Source: Clostridiales bacterium
GTDB lineage: Bacteria > Bacillota > Clostridia > Saccharofermentanales > Saccharofermentanaceae
Assembly: GCA_017615755.1 (NCBI GenBank)
Contig: JAFZZM010000012.1
Coordinates: 1 to 64,000, forward strand
DNA: 64,000 bases
Reading direction: 5' to 3'
A program made the position numbers and the translations under genes. Below are positions 36,563 through 46,527 of the stretch, piece by piece. The first letter of the stretch is position 1. Every line of letters starts with the position of its first letter. The notes under the pieces were generated by a model. It made no database searches, was not told the DNA's origin, and worked only from the letters and a program-made list of their open reading frames with translations.

Positions 36563-38812
36563 ATGAAAGTAAAACATCTGCTTACCACCGGATTAAGCCT
36601 TGCCATCGCATGCACGGGAGCATGGTTTCTGGCACAGAACAGCGTAGTCCGGGCAAATGATGAGTACGTCCCGATCACGGAGGATAATTTCCCTGATGAA
36701 GCTTTTCGTAAATACGTCAAGGAAAACTACGATGTTGATAAGGACGGCAAGCTCAGTGAGGTCGAGATCGAGGGAGCGGAGAAACTGAACCTGGACGGAT
36801 TGAATGTATCGTCTCTGGACGGTGTAGAATACCTTACTTCTCTTTGGTATATCTGCGCTAATCAAGGTGAGATCGAGTCGGTAGATGTAAGCCAGAACGT
36901 AAAGCTGCTCTATCTGTACATGAGTATGAACAAGCTCACCAAAATCGATTTGAGCAAGAATACCGAGCTCTTATCTTTGGATCTTAGTGGCAATGCACTG
37001 AAATCCATTGATCTCAGCAAGAACACCAAGCTTTGTTCAGTAAGTGTGGGGGGCAATCAGCTGACTTCACTTGATCTGAGCATGCTTCCCGAACTGTCTT
37101 TCCTGAATGTCAACGAAAACCAGCTTACTTCGCTGGACATTTCCAAGAATAACAAGTTATATAATGTCTCATGTGATTTGAATGCGATCACATCTCTTGA
37201 TTTCAGCAATAAGCCGGATCTCGAATACGTCGCTTGTTATTCAAATGCTCTGACCTCTGTTAATTTCAGTGAGAATCCGAAACTTCTGAGCGTAGAAGTT
37301 TCCAAGAACAAACTTACTGAACTGGATACTTCTGCCCTCCCCGAACTGGATTATCTGGGCTGTCGTTCAAACGATATAACCAAGTTGGACCTGACATCCA
37401 ACACGAAACTCAAAAATCTGGATTGCAGCAACTGTCTCCTTAACGACCTAGATCTTACCAAGAACGTGGCTCTCGAGCAGTTGTTCATATATGCCATGGA
37501 TATTCGCAATCTGAACCTGAGTAAGAACGTCGCACTGACCGGGCTATACAGTGGTGACTGTTCCTTCAAATACCTGGATATTTCTGCAAACACGAATCTG
37601 AAAGACCTGTATCTCGGAAACTCGTTGCTGACCGAACTGGATGTAAGCAAGAACACCAAGCTTCAGTTCCTTTATCTTGCTTATTCGAAGGATCTTACAT
37701 CGATCGATATTTCGAACAATCCGGCTCTTGTGTCTGTGGATGTGGCCGGAACTGCTATTTCTTCTTTAGACACAAGCAAGAACAAGGAACTGATCCATCT
37801 TTCTGTTGAAAACTCCTCGATTACTTCTCTGGATCTTAGCAATAACGCCAAACTTCTTGAGCTGTGCACAACGAATCCGAAGATGAAGACTCTGGATATT
37901 TCTTCTTGTCCTGAACTTCTCTGGCTTATTGAAAACGCTGAGAAAGAAACACTCGAAGACTTTTATCGCTATGAGTACTTCAAGGCGAACGCTGAGGGAG
38001 TAACGCAGCATTATTATCTTACTTTCCACAAGAAAACGACACTGATCCCGAGTGATGGTTCTTCTGGTCCGACATTCGAGGATTTTGTTGAGCGTCTTTA
38101 CACCGTCGCTCTTGGAAGAGATTCTGAGCCGGACGGAAAGAAGTACTGGGTCGATGCGATCGTAAGTGGTGAAAAGACCGGTGGTGATTGCGCCCGCTTC
38201 TTCCTGATGGGTGAAGAGTTCCAAAACAGAAATCTTAGCGTCGAAGATTTTGTAGAGACACTGTATCTGACATTCTTCGACCGTGAGTCCGAGCCGAGTG
38301 GAAAAGCTTACTGGGTCGGTGTTCTAAAGAACGGTGGCGACAGAAATGCTGTCATCAACGGCTTCATCGATTCCAAGGAATGGTGCAACATCTGTGCCGA
38401 TTACGGCGTAAAGTCCGGCGCACCTACAGCAAAAGCAGAGTATGCTTCTGCAAATGCGATCAACTTCGCAACACGCCTGTATACATGCTGCCTCGGTCGT
38501 GAGCCGGAAGAAGGCGGTTTGAAGTACTGGTCATTAGCCTTGACTAACCTTGAGCAGACAGGTTGCTCGGCAGCAAAGGAGTTCTTCACTTCTGCTGAAT
38601 TCATTAATCTCAATCTGAAGGATGATGCCTACATCACAAGACTGTACACCACCTTCATGGACCGTGAACCGGAAGAAGCCGAAGTTGCATTCTGGGAAGG
38701 CGAGATCGCAAAAGGCACACAAACACGTGCAAGCGTCCTGGCATTCTTCGGGCAGAGCGAAGAGTTCACCAACATCTGTAAGAAGTACGGTATCGACAGA
38801 GGCACGATCTGA
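36563..38812 (+). CDS. Secreted internalin-like LRR protein with DUF4214 C-terminus
   Basis: The product has 749 residues. A signal peptide covers about 1-32. Residues 35-75 hold NFPDEAFRKYVKENYDVDKDGKLS, an EF-hand-like segment often found before these repeats. Residues about 75-460 are leucine-rich repeats of the form LTSLDLSKNTKLxxLxxxxN (about 21 residues each). Residues about 500-749 hold four DUF4214-like units, ending YGIDRGTI as in the upstream protein, here without a Thr-Pro linker. A surface-binding role is likely. It has its own promoter although it follows the giant LRR gene. Confidence 0.93.
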   Translation: MKVKHLLTTGLSLAIACTGAWFLAQNSVVRANDEYVPITEDNFPDEAFRKYVKENYDVDKDGKLSEVEIEGAEKLNLDGLNVSSLDGVEYLTSLWYICANQGEIESVDVSQNVKLLYLYMSMNKLTKIDLSKNTELLSLDLSGNALKSIDLSKNTKLCSVSVGGNQLTSLDLSMLPELSFLNVNENQLTSLDISKNNKLYNVSCDLNAITSLDFSNKPDLEYVACYSNALTSVNFSENPKLLSVEVSKNKLTELDTSALPELDYLGCRSNDITKLDLTSNTKLKNLDCSNCLLNDLDLTKNVALEQLFIYAMDIRNLNLSKNVALTGLYSGDCSFKYLDISANTNLKDLYLGNSLLTELDVSKNTKLQFLYLAYSKDLTSIDISNNPALVSVDVAGTAISSLDTSKNKELIHLSVENSSITSLDLSNNAKLLELCTTNPKMKTLDISSCPELLWLIENAEKETLEDFYRYEYFKANAEGVTQHYYLTFHKKTTLIPSDGSSGPTFEDFVERLYTVALGRDSEPDGKKYWVDAIVSGEKTGGDCARFFLMGEEFQNRNLSVEDFVETLYLTFFDRESEPSGKAYWVGVLKNGGDRNAVINGFIDSKEWCNICADYGVKSGAPTAKAEYASANAINFATRLYTCCLGREPEEGGLKYWSLALTNLEQTGCSAAKEFFTSAEFINLNLKDDAYITRLYTTFMDREPEEAEVAFWEGEIAKGTQTRASVLAFFGQSEEFTNICKKYGIDRGTI

Positions 38813-38929
38813 TACGCAAAGCCCACCGGGGCAAGTGCTTTTGCACAGGAAAACTGAATAATTGATCAGGAGCGCAGTCCAAACAAAAAGGGCTGCGCTT
38901 CTGCGTTACCGCATCTTCGCAACCCTTAA

Positions 38930-39006
38930 TGGTGGGTAGTATTGGACTCGAACCAACGACCCCTTGCATGTCAAGCAAGTACTCTAACCAGCTGAGCTAA
39001 CCACCC
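38930..39006 (-). tRNA. tRNA-Val (anticodon GAC)
   Basis: The minus strand reads GGGTGGTTAGCTCAGC at the 5' end and ends ACTACCCACCA, with CCA encoded. The anticodon arm is CTTGC-TTGACAT-GCAAG, giving anticodon GAC, and the T-arm has GGTTCGAGTCC. All four arms form. The gene follows the LRR gene on the opposite strand. Confidence 0.95.
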
Positions 39007-39079
39007 GAATCGGCTTTGACCTTAAAGAGTTTACTAGAAGTTGGAAAAGAAATCAAGTACTTACTCCATATCCTTGTAT

Positions 39080-41332
39080 CTACATTCCGATTTCATCACA
39101 GTACAGGCGGCATCTGGAATAAATATTCTCTGCAGTTGTATGCTCATCCTGTGAGCCGGACATCAAAGCATCGTATTCTTCCGCAATGATGGTCACGATC
39201 TGTTCATCGTTATGGAAGGCAAGGGTGTTGTTGTCGATCAACTTGAAGTAAAGATCCACATAACTGTCAGGATCTTTTACCATAAATACCGGCGTCGTTT
39301 CTTGATCTGACACGAGAGATCTCGGTGGCATGTTTTCAAGCAGGTCACGGTTCGACTCCACATCCCGGTTGCACGCCTCACGGTTGATCGGGATTCCTCC
39401 TCCAAGCTGACCGATACTGCTCTGTACAATATCGGAGCTCAGCATTTGAAGAAATGCCCGCGCCGCTTCCGTATTCTTGCAAGAAGTAGAGACAGCAAAT
39501 ACATTATCAAAACCGACAGCCGATACACTGGACATGTTTGGGAAATTCAGTGTGGTCATCTTGTTCTCGAAAAGATGGGACAGTCCTGCATAATCGGAAA
39601 AGCTGTTGAGCTTTTCACAACGAAGCATGGCATACTGACGTTCATTTGAGAGGAATACGCCCTCCTTATCAATCAAATATGCATCTTTGACACATGCTTC
39701 CATTCCGGCTACAGTTTCTGTTTTATCCCTTTTTTCCACGATCAGCTCATAGATCCCAGGGTAAAACATATCCGTAATATCTCCCGAGATCACGCTGTCT
39801 GAACCTTTGGCAATGCGGACCAGATCCGACATCTTCGCCTCTTCGCTTTCGCCCGCAGTTTTAGAATCTGCAGCGACCACATAAAGAGAAAAATTCGGAG
39901 AATAATAGTACTGAGAATCGTGTGTCATCATCAACTGCAAAATGTTTTCATATGCACCCGATGTCATCTCCTCCGTGATCAGATTTTTCTTCATATCCAT
40001 AAGACAGTTTTCCGCGATCAGACGGTTGCACAAAGAAGGCGAGATGTATAGCAGCTCAGGCGCTTTTCCTTCCGCCGCATCCTTTAAGAATTGCGCAGTT
40101 GCATGCTGATACTCCGAGTAACGATCATCCTGTGACTGATCAAAATAATTCACGACGTCGATCGTATACTTAGACTGGACCATATTAAAGTAATCGGCCA
40201 CACTTTCCATATACGACCACTCAAGCGGCTCAATAATGCCCATCGTTATCTTTTCACGACTCGTCTCCTCTTTTCGGTACTGTACGTTGAAAACACCGGT
40301 CTTTGCACACCCCAGAATACTCATCCCGCCCGAAAATCGATACGCACCATTTCCTAATGCCTCCATCTCATCGATCCAGGAGATCTTTGTTCCATATGCT
40401 TCCGTATGTGTTTCTGAGCTTGACATGGAGGTGCTTCTCACCATCTTCACGTCCATTTCCGACCACGACTTGGAAATCGTAGAAAACCTGCCGGAAAAGA
40501 CATCATTGACCGCAAAGAAATCTTCATTCAGTGCAGCTTCTGCACCAAATATGACCGTTTGCGAACCAGAAAGAGAGGGGATCCATTCAGAATGGAGTTC
40601 TTTTCCATTTTCATCATAAACCAGGAAACTCTGTGTATACATATTGGATCCCGATTCGTCGGAAGCATCTGCGGCCAGCGCGATCTGACCTTTATCGTTA
40701 ACTGCAGCGCTACGGATCCTTCCGCACTTGGGTGAAACTTTCCTACTGACAGAAAACGAGTTATCGATAAAATACAGTGTCTCGCCATCACAAAAAACGA
40801 CTTCATCTTTTTCTGTGACACATGCGCTTTCAAAAAGCTTGTTACGTAACTCCGGCAAGGAATGCATCTCCCCTTCGATCTCTCCGTTCTTATCCAGGAT
40901 CGTCAGAGAATAATCCAGATCATATTGTGCGTCCAGCATCGAACTGATCAAAAAGAACTTGCCGCTTCGTATTTTCCCGCTTGCATGAATAAGTCCCGGT
41001 ACATTCAGTTCGTGATATGCGTCTTTGCTTTCATCTGTCAGGTCAAAAGATGCCAGGTAGTTCTTATTGTCCAGCGAAAACAAAATGAGCTCTTGATCCT
41101 GATCCATAAATGTTTTCCGGTAGTCAGGTATCGCCTCACTCAGCGAACGGATCAGTTTTTCATATCTTTTTTCGACAGAATCGATCAAGGATTCATAGCA
41201 ATACCTGCCTTGTACATCAACCGTCCGAATCGTTGCCTGTTTCTTTTTTCCGCACCCCGAAAGCATCCCGGCCAGTAAAATCCCGGTTGCGATCAAAACT
41301 CCCAAATATGCCGTTCTTCTGGATTTGAACAT
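39080..41332 (-). CDS. Lipoprotein with propeller-like and solute-binding-like domains
   Basis: The product has 750 residues. The signal peptide ends in GMLSGC, a lipobox, at about residue 27. Residues about 60-340 contain repeated strand patterns (LILFSLDNKNYLASFDL, FFLISSMLDAQYDLDYSLTILD, GQIALAADASDES) that suggest a beta-propeller. Residues about 365-740 look like a family-1 extracellular solute-binding protein (SKYTIDVVNYFDQSQ, APELLYISPSLCNRLIAENC). It is the last gene of the peptide/ABC operon, its start 1 nt after the ATPase stop. It may bind the secreted peptide or sense a substrate; inference only. Confidence 0.7.
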   Translation of the reverse strand: MFKSRRTAYLGVLIATGILLAGMLSGCGKKKQATIRTVDVQGRYCYESLIDSVEKRYEKLIRSLSEAIPDYRKTFMDQDQELILFSLDNKNYLASFDLTDESKDAYHELNVPGLIHASGKIRSGKFFLISSMLDAQYDLDYSLTILDKNGEIEGEMHSLPELRNKLFESACVTEKDEVVFCDGETLYFIDNSFSVSRKVSPKCGRIRSAAVNDKGQIALAADASDESGSNMYTQSFLVYDENGKELHSEWIPSLSGSQTVIFGAEAALNEDFFAVNDVFSGRFSTISKSWSEMDVKMVRSTSMSSSETHTEAYGTKISWIDEMEALGNGAYRFSGGMSILGCAKTGVFNVQYRKEETSREKITMGIIEPLEWSYMESVADYFNMVQSKYTIDVVNYFDQSQDDRYSEYQHATAQFLKDAAEGKAPELLYISPSLCNRLIAENCLMDMKKNLITEEMTSGAYENILQLMMTHDSQYYYSPNFSLYVVAADSKTAGESEEAKMSDLVRIAKGSDSVISGDITDMFYPGIYELIVEKRDKTETVAGMEACVKDAYLIDKEGVFLSNERQYAMLRCEKLNSFSDYAGLSHLFENKMTTLNFPNMSSVSAVGFDNVFAVSTSCKNTEAARAFLQMLSSDIVQSSIGQLGGGIPINREACNRDVESNRDLLENMPPRSLVSDQETTPVFMVKDPDSYVDLYFKLIDNNTLAFHNDEQIVTIIAEEYDALMSGSQDEHTTAENIYSRCRLYCDEIGM

Positions 41333-41333
41333 G

Positions 41334-42014
41334 TTATTCTTCCTCTGTTATCCTTCCATCACAAATATGGACCCTGCGGTCCGCCATCTTGGCGATCTCA
41401 TCATCATGAGTAACCATGACGATCGTCCTTCCGTCGGCACTGATTTCTTTAAACACGCCCATGATCTCTTTCTTGGTCTCGGAATCAAGCGCGCCTGTCG
41501 GTTCATCGGCCAGGATGATCGTCGGCTGGTTCACGAGTGCACGTGCAATCGCGACCCTCTGTTTCTGCCCACCCGAAAGTTCTGTTATCCGACGGTCTTT
41601 CAGATCCAGAATATGAAGTTTTTCCAAAACCTCATTCACGATCGAGTTCACTTTTCCCTTCACTTTCTGATGGATCAAAAGCGGAACGGCGACATTATCC
41701 ATAACTGTCCGGTAGGGAATCAATCCGAAATCCTGCAACACGAAGCCGATCGTTTCATTACGGAAACGGGCTCTCTTCACGGAATTCAACTTGGAAAGAT
41801 CCTGTCCATCTACTATGGCCGTTCCGGAATCAGCGTCATCCAGTGCTCCTATGATATGAAGGAGCGTCGATTTTCCTGATCCGGAAACGCCCTGGATCGT
41901 AAGAAATTCGCCGGATCTCACCTCGAGAGAGATTTCTCTCAATGCGCGGACACAATTCTTCTTACCGGGATAATAAGATTTAGACAAGTTTTTTATTTCG
42001 ATGATGTTTTCCAT
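41334..42014 (-). CDS. ABC transporter ATPase, MacB/lactococcin-972 export type
   Basis: The product has 226 residues. All ATPase motifs are present: GVSGSGKST (Walker A, about residue 40), LSGGQKQRVAIARAL (signature), TIILADEPTGALDSE (Walker B and D-loop) and MVTHD (H-loop). This is the LolD/MacB type that pairs with FtsX-like permeases. I chose the ATG at 42012-42014 (protein start MENIIEIKNLSKSYY), which overlaps the permease end by 35 bp. Together with the two permeases it likely forms a mechanotransmitter-like exporter or immunity pump for the secreted peptide. Confidence 0.9.
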   Translation of the reverse strand: MENIIEIKNLSKSYYPGKKNCVRALREISLEVRSGEFLTIQGVSGSGKSTLLHIIGALDDADSGTAIVDGQDLSKLNSVKRARFRNETIGFVLQDFGLIPYRTVMDNVAVPLLIHQKVKGKVNSIVNEVLEKLHILDLKDRRITELSGGQKQRVAIARALVNQPTIILADEPTGALDSETKKEIMGVFKEISADGRTIVMVTHDDEIAKMADRRVHICDGRITEEE

Positions 42015-43140
42015 TTCCGAATACCCCACTTTTCTTGAATAATACCAGCGCAATCAAGAAAACGATCGTCGCCAGGATCAAATAGTTTAGTGTATATTTC
42101 CACCACAGATCGAAGTTCAATACCGTCGTCTGATCAAAATGCCGTATAAATACAGCTACAGGCTTCAGCATGGCTGTGCCTATTGCAATGGACATCAGTA
42201 TGAAGATCAGGTATTGAACAAATACGTGAATAAACAGAGAAATCTTGTTCTCACCGCAGATTTCGTATACATCAAATTCTTTCTTCCTTATCTGCACCGT
42301 GTAGATAAGGATACGGAAAGCGATCAACAGAAGGATAAGCATATATAGATATATCACCTGTCGTTCGCGGATATATGTCCGTACTGCCGTATCCTGATGA
42401 GAGACCCACGATGTGCCCGCATATTCCTGCGCGACACGTTCCAGACGATCCCATTCGGATCCGGACAGTTTTTTGTCACATGTAAAGATGATCATGCTTT
42501 CCCCGTTCGATGGGTAAAGCAGTTCAAAAGCAGACGCATTACCAAGTGCAAATACATCTGCAGATTCCCAGCTGCGCAACAGATAATTCGTAGCATGAGG
42601 ATAATGATACTGGTCTTTGTCCGGATCTTCAAAACGAAATACTTCATCCTGGAACCGTACGGAAACTACTTCGTCATTTTCGATATCAATATCGGACATA
42701 AAACCGGCTGATCCATCGTCATCAAAAAGAGCGACACGCTGGAGGTCATACGCAAGTGGAGAAAGAAGATAATGATCGTTCGCCAGCATTGCCTGTGTAA
42801 AAGGGTTGGATTCATCGAGTGTCGTTCCTGACATAACAAGAACAGGATACGAGTATCCTTTCGCTATCGGAATCTGTAGCACATAGGATGCGATGCATGA
42901 ATCGATCGATGAACTGATCTCCGAACACGCTTTCCGAAGCATCATGGATTTTTCAAACGACATGTCGGCTTTCAAAGTAAAATAGGGTAATTCCGACACC
43001 TCTGCCTCTTCCTGCTTGGCTCTTGACCACCCAAGCAGAGTCATAAGGATAGCGAACAAAACGGAAATAATGATGACCGTAAAGATACACGTACCAAGAC
43101 GGCTTCGGATAAATGCAATTGCTGACTTGATATATCTCAT
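41980..43140 (-). CDS. FtsX/MacB-type ABC permease
   Basis: The product has 386 residues. An N-terminal helix (about 12-35) is followed by a ~210-residue extracellular domain and three C-terminal helices (about 260-285, 315-335, 350-375), the FtsX layout. It starts 9 bp after the upstream permease with AGGTGATCCG before the ATG, and overlaps the ATPase gene. The two permeases in this operon probably form a heterodimer. The extracellular domain shows no named family. Confidence 0.85.
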   Translation of the reverse strand: MRYIKSAIAFIRSRLGTCIFTVIIISVLFAILMTLLGWSRAKQEEAEVSELPYFTLKADMSFEKSMMLRKACSEISSSIDSCIASYVLQIPIAKGYSYPVLVMSGTTLDESNPFTQAMLANDHYLLSPLAYDLQRVALFDDDGSAGFMSDIDIENDEVVSVRFQDEVFRFEDPDKDQYHYPHATNYLLRSWESADVFALGNASAFELLYPSNGESMIIFTCDKKLSGSEWDRLERVAQEYAGTSWVSHQDTAVRTYIRERQVIYLYMLILLLIAFRILIYTVQIRKKEFDVYEICGENKISLFIHVFVQYLIFILMSIAIGTAMLKPVAVFIRHFDQTTVLNFDLWWKYTLNYLILATIVFLIALVLFKKSGVFGNGKHHRNKKLV

Positions 43141-43149
43141 CGGATCACC

Positions 43150-44394
43150 TCATTCCTGCCGGATTATGTCTATGATGTGCCGACGTTTCGAATCGAAAAA
43201 CATAGGGATCATAGAAACGATGACAAAAACGGTGATGATCGCAACAGAAGCCACCGCGTATAAAGGACTCCACTGCACCGTCATACCAAGTGCTTTTGAA
43301 GCATACATGGGAAAAAGCACTGTTCCAAGTGCGCCTCCAAATAGGATTCCGGGTACAAAAGCACTCAGGAAGATCATATTTGATGAATTCCATGTCATTC
43401 CGTTGATAAAATAGCAGGCAAGTTCCGTGGAGCATGTCTTGATCCGCAAGAACAGGAAAGCATAAAGGAAAAGGAGCAGTATGATTGCCACAAGAATGAT
43501 GCGGATGTACAGTTGATTCAGTTGTTCGTGCATCCGGTCGTGGAACTGTTTCTGCGCTCCCTGATCCGGGTCGGCACCCTCGCCGTAGCGCAGATGACTC
43601 TCGGAAAGAAAGGCTCGTAATTCTTCCATAGAAACGTTTTCACGTGGACGGATGAGAAGTCCTTCTTCTTCGTTAAAATTCTCCGTCTCCAGCCGCTCAC
43701 CGTTATCTTTCAGGATCGTGCCGGATACAGAAGCAATGGCATATGTCGTATCAAAATTGTTGAATCGGATCACCATATGTTCGTTGTTGGCCTGCCACAA
43801 TTCATCAAGTTCTCCGTTCAGAAAACCGTTCAAAGACTTGATCTCATAATAGTCTTTGGCCAGAATACCCACTACGGTAAGCTTGGCGGAGGATTTATAT
43901 TCTCTATCCCAAACCGTTATTACATCTCCGACGTGATAAAAGTCTCGCTTTATGTCTTCAAAATTTCCGGTATCGTTCATGCGCTGTTCATACTGCGCTA
44001 TGGCGATTTCATTCGGTGCCTTCGGCATTCTTCCCTCCTGCATGGAGAGTTCGGCATTCCTGTTAAAACTTTTATCATAAAAAGTGTTATTTAAGGAAAC
44101 GGAGTGGTCTTTTTCGATCAAAAGAGTCATTTCCAAGGTTTCGACCGAACCGACCAGACCGCTCTTCCGAAGATACTCTTCCAGTTCTTCTTGCGTCTGC
44201 CCATAAGCACATGCAACCAGAATGGCTTCATCCAGATCTGATTTCTCATAAAAATCCAGGATCTTCACTCTGTCACCAACATAATAGAAAACATTCATGA
44301 CGAGTATGGCGCATATAACTGATATGAACATGAGGATCACGTTCGTCACCAGATTATCATAGATAATATGAAACAGCAGTCTTAGTCGGTTCAA
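43150..44394 (-). CDS. FtsX/MacB-type ABC permease
   Basis: The product has 414 residues. An N-terminal helix (about 18-40) precedes an extracellular domain of about 230 residues, then three helices near 290-315, 335-360 and 375-400 as expected for FtsX-like permeases. The start codon is TTG (44392-44394) preceded by AGAGGT. It follows the secreted peptide gene by 48 bp and is followed closely by the second permease gene. In lactococcin-972 type loci the equivalent integral membrane protein lies in the same position. Confidence 0.85.
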   Translation of the reverse strand: MNRLRLLFHIIYDNLVTNVILMFISVICAILVMNVFYYVGDRVKILDFYEKSDLDEAILVACAYGQTQEELEEYLRKSGLVGSVETLEMTLLIEKDHSVSLNNTFYDKSFNRNAELSMQEGRMPKAPNEIAIAQYEQRMNDTGNFEDIKRDFYHVGDVITVWDREYKSSAKLTVVGILAKDYYEIKSLNGFLNGELDELWQANNEHMVIRFNNFDTTYAIASVSGTILKDNGERLETENFNEEEGLLIRPRENVSMEELRAFLSESHLRYGEGADPDQGAQKQFHDRMHEQLNQLYIRIILVAIILLLFLYAFLFLRIKTCSTELACYFINGMTWNSSNMIFLSAFVPGILFGGALGTVLFPMYASKALGMTVQWSPLYAVASVAIITVFVIVSMIPMFFDSKRRHIIDIIRQE

Positions 44395-44442
44395 TCTTTT
44401 ACCTCTACATTCCTCTTCTTGTATCTAAACTACAGCGTGAGA

Positions 44443-44838
44443 TTACGTCTTGTAATAGAAATAGCGATCAACAGTGTGTGCTTTTCCGGAAGACTCAGTC
44501 AGCTTGGATTTGCACCAGCAGCCGTTACCCGAACCTTCAGCATATACATAGATTGCTACACCTGTTCCAGACTTTGAAGCTCTATTTGAAAGTTTATACA
44601 TATAGCCGGTATTGGATACCTTACCAACCTCAACAGAAGAAGCGACCTTACTTGTAGACTTCTTCGGAACTGCATATGCAGCACCGGAATATGTGGTACT
44701 GCTTAACTTATTGCCGAATATCGCAACTTCACCCCAAGTGCTACCGGTCAAAGTCTGACTTCCGTCAGCCATAACGAACGCAAGAGATGCGGAAACAACG
44801 AGCATGGTAGCTCCGATTAAACTTAATACTTTTTTCAT
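44443..44838 (-). CDS. Secreted lactococcin-972-like peptide (putative bacteriocin)
   Basis: The product has 131 residues. A Sec signal peptide (about 1-24, ending FVMA) precedes a ~107-residue mature protein. The C-terminal part, with GSGNGCWCKSKLTESS and the ending VDRYFYYKT, resembles the end of the lactococcin-972 family, where a Trp-containing segment precedes a Tyr-rich tail. Lactococcin 972 itself is shorter and blocks septum formation by binding lipid II. Two Cys residues two apart are unusual. The ABC ATPase and two permeases downstream match the accessory genes of that family. The bacteriocin call is inference; a signalling or surface peptide is possible. Confidence 0.5.
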   Translation of the reverse strand: MKKVLSLIGATMLVVSASLAFVMADGSQTLTGSTWGEVAIFGNKLSSTTYSGAAYAVPKKSTSKVASSVEVGKVSNTGYMYKLSNRASKSGTGVAIYVYAEGSGNGCWCKSKLTESSGKAHTVDRYFYYKT

Positions 44839-45261
44839 AGATTTACCTCCTTGTTTCTGTGAATTAGTCCTGTCTAATTCACTCTAAAAATGCTTATCTG
44901 TACATAATTCTTTCTTACCCTCTCTCCACCTCCTTCCGATGTTTCCCTCACAGGAATCATTCAAAGAGGCTTTCAAAAGAAAGTCCCGCGCTTATGAACA
45001 GATATCGATCAAGGAGAATCAACAAGTATTAACCAAAATACAAAAAGACAAAACCCCAGAGTACAGTTCACTCACGCAAGTAAACTTTCCCCCAAAAGAT
45101 ACTTCGTCTAAATCCTGATTCGTGGAACACGATCATTAACAACGAAATCATTTTAATACTAATTTGATAATTGGTCAATGTATCTTCATTTGTTTAGAAA
45201 ATGATGATATTTCTCTGTTTTTTCTCCGCACCAGCTCAATTATCCGCGCTGTATCACACAC
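44839..45261. other. Intergenic region upstream of the peptide operon
   Basis: I see no gene or RNA. TACCTCCTTG near 44849 contains the ribosome binding site of the peptide gene. The rest is AT-rich and should hold the operon promoter, but I find no convincing hexamer pair. Confidence 0.4.
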
Positions 45262-46467
45262 TCACTCGTGCGCCATTCTCCAGTCGATGCAGCGCTGCAG
45301 GTACTCGATGTATTCCGGGTTCTTGCACATGCCCTTGCCTTGTGTGTCGGAGATCTTCGCGACGTCCTGGCCGTTGCACATCGTGGTCTTCATGACGATG
45401 TTTAACGGTGTGACAAACGTATCATTTGCAATGTATGTACCGATTCCGAAGGCGACACGCGTGCGCCCCTTGAAATGCTCGTTCAGTGCATTGGCCTTCT
45501 CGAAGTTGAGGCTGTCGGAAAAAAGCAGCGTCTTCGTTTTCGGGTCGATCCCGAGTTCTTCGTAATGGCAGATCATCTTCTCTCCCCACTCCACAGGATC
45601 GCCGGAGTCGTGGCGTACACCCGAGAACAATGTCGAGTACGTCAGCTGGAAATCCTTGAGAAAGCAGTCCGTCGTGATCGCATCCGTCAGCGCGGTACCA
45701 TTCAATACGCCGTACTCCTTGACCCACGCATCGAGCGCGTACCAGTTCGAGTACGCCGGGTTATGCTTGTGATTGCCCTGGCCCACGCACATGATCCACT
45801 CATGAGCCATCGTACCGACCGGCATCAGGCCGAACTTCTTGGCGAGATACACGTTGGAGGTTCCGACAAACTTGCCGTGCGCCAGCTTCGCCGCGGCGAG
45901 TTCTTTTACCGCAAGCTCCTGAGCCTCGGCGGACAGTCGGCGTCTCATGCCGAATTCACTGAACGATGAGAGGTCGTATTTGCCCGAAGTGAGCCACGAC
46001 ACCTTCTCATCGAGGCGCTCTTTAAAGCTCTTGATCAGCTCCGCGTAATCGTAATTCATTCGGAAATACACTTCATTCACGATCGCCAGTGTCGGGATCT
46101 CGTACATGGACGTGTTCAGCCACGTGCCGCGTGTCTCGATGGCAAGACCGCAGTCCGCGTCCTGTGTGATCTCGAAGTCCTCGTAGCGCGGCCTCCAGAG
46201 GCGCAGGAAATCGATGTAGGAACCTTTGATCCACTTGATGTTGTCGAGGTACTCGAGCTCCTCTTCCGTAAAACGCAGGTCGCAGTAAGCCAGGATCTGG
46301 TCCTTGATCTCCTGCACCATCTCGTCGGTAAACTTCACGTCAGTGTTTCGGCAACGGAACGTCCACGTCGTCTTATACGCCGGGAACTGGTGGTAGATCG
46401 CCTGCCCCATGCTGAACTTGTACATATCGGTTTCGAGTAAACTCGTAATGATCGGTTGAAGTTTCAT
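45262..46467 (-). CDS. pncB: Nicotinate phosphoribosyltransferase
   Basis: The product has 401 residues. It is full length and carries the family pattern: LLETDMYKFSMGQAIYHQFP at the N-terminus, SSFSEFGMRRRLS (about 165), MPVGTMAHEWIM (with the phosphorylatable-His region), GVRHDSGDPVEWGEKM and DTQGKGMC near the end. It converts nicotinate, PRPP and ATP to nicotinate mononucleotide in the Preiss-Handler NAD salvage route. It follows pncA by about 60 bp on the same strand, so nicotinamide is deamidated and then ribosylated by one operon. Confidence 0.96.
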   Translation of the reverse strand: MKLQPIITSLLETDMYKFSMGQAIYHQFPAYKTTWTFRCRNTDVKFTDEMVQEIKDQILAYCDLRFTEEELEYLDNIKWIKGSYIDFLRLWRPRYEDFEITQDADCGLAIETRGTWLNTSMYEIPTLAIVNEVYFRMNYDYAELIKSFKERLDEKVSWLTSGKYDLSSFSEFGMRRRLSAEAQELAVKELAAAKLAHGKFVGTSNVYLAKKFGLMPVGTMAHEWIMCVGQGNHKHNPAYSNWYALDAWVKEYGVLNGTALTDAITTDCFLKDFQLTYSTLFSGVRHDSGDPVEWGEKMICHYEELGIDPKTKTLLFSDSLNFEKANALNEHFKGRTRVAFGIGTYIANDTFVTPLNIVMKTTMCNGQDVAKISDTQGKGMCKNPEYIEYLQRCIDWRMAHE

Positions 46468-46527
46468 ATCACTAACTCCCTTGTCTCGGAATCTAAGCTG
46501 GTCTTCTCATTGTGGCGCGCGCCGCAA

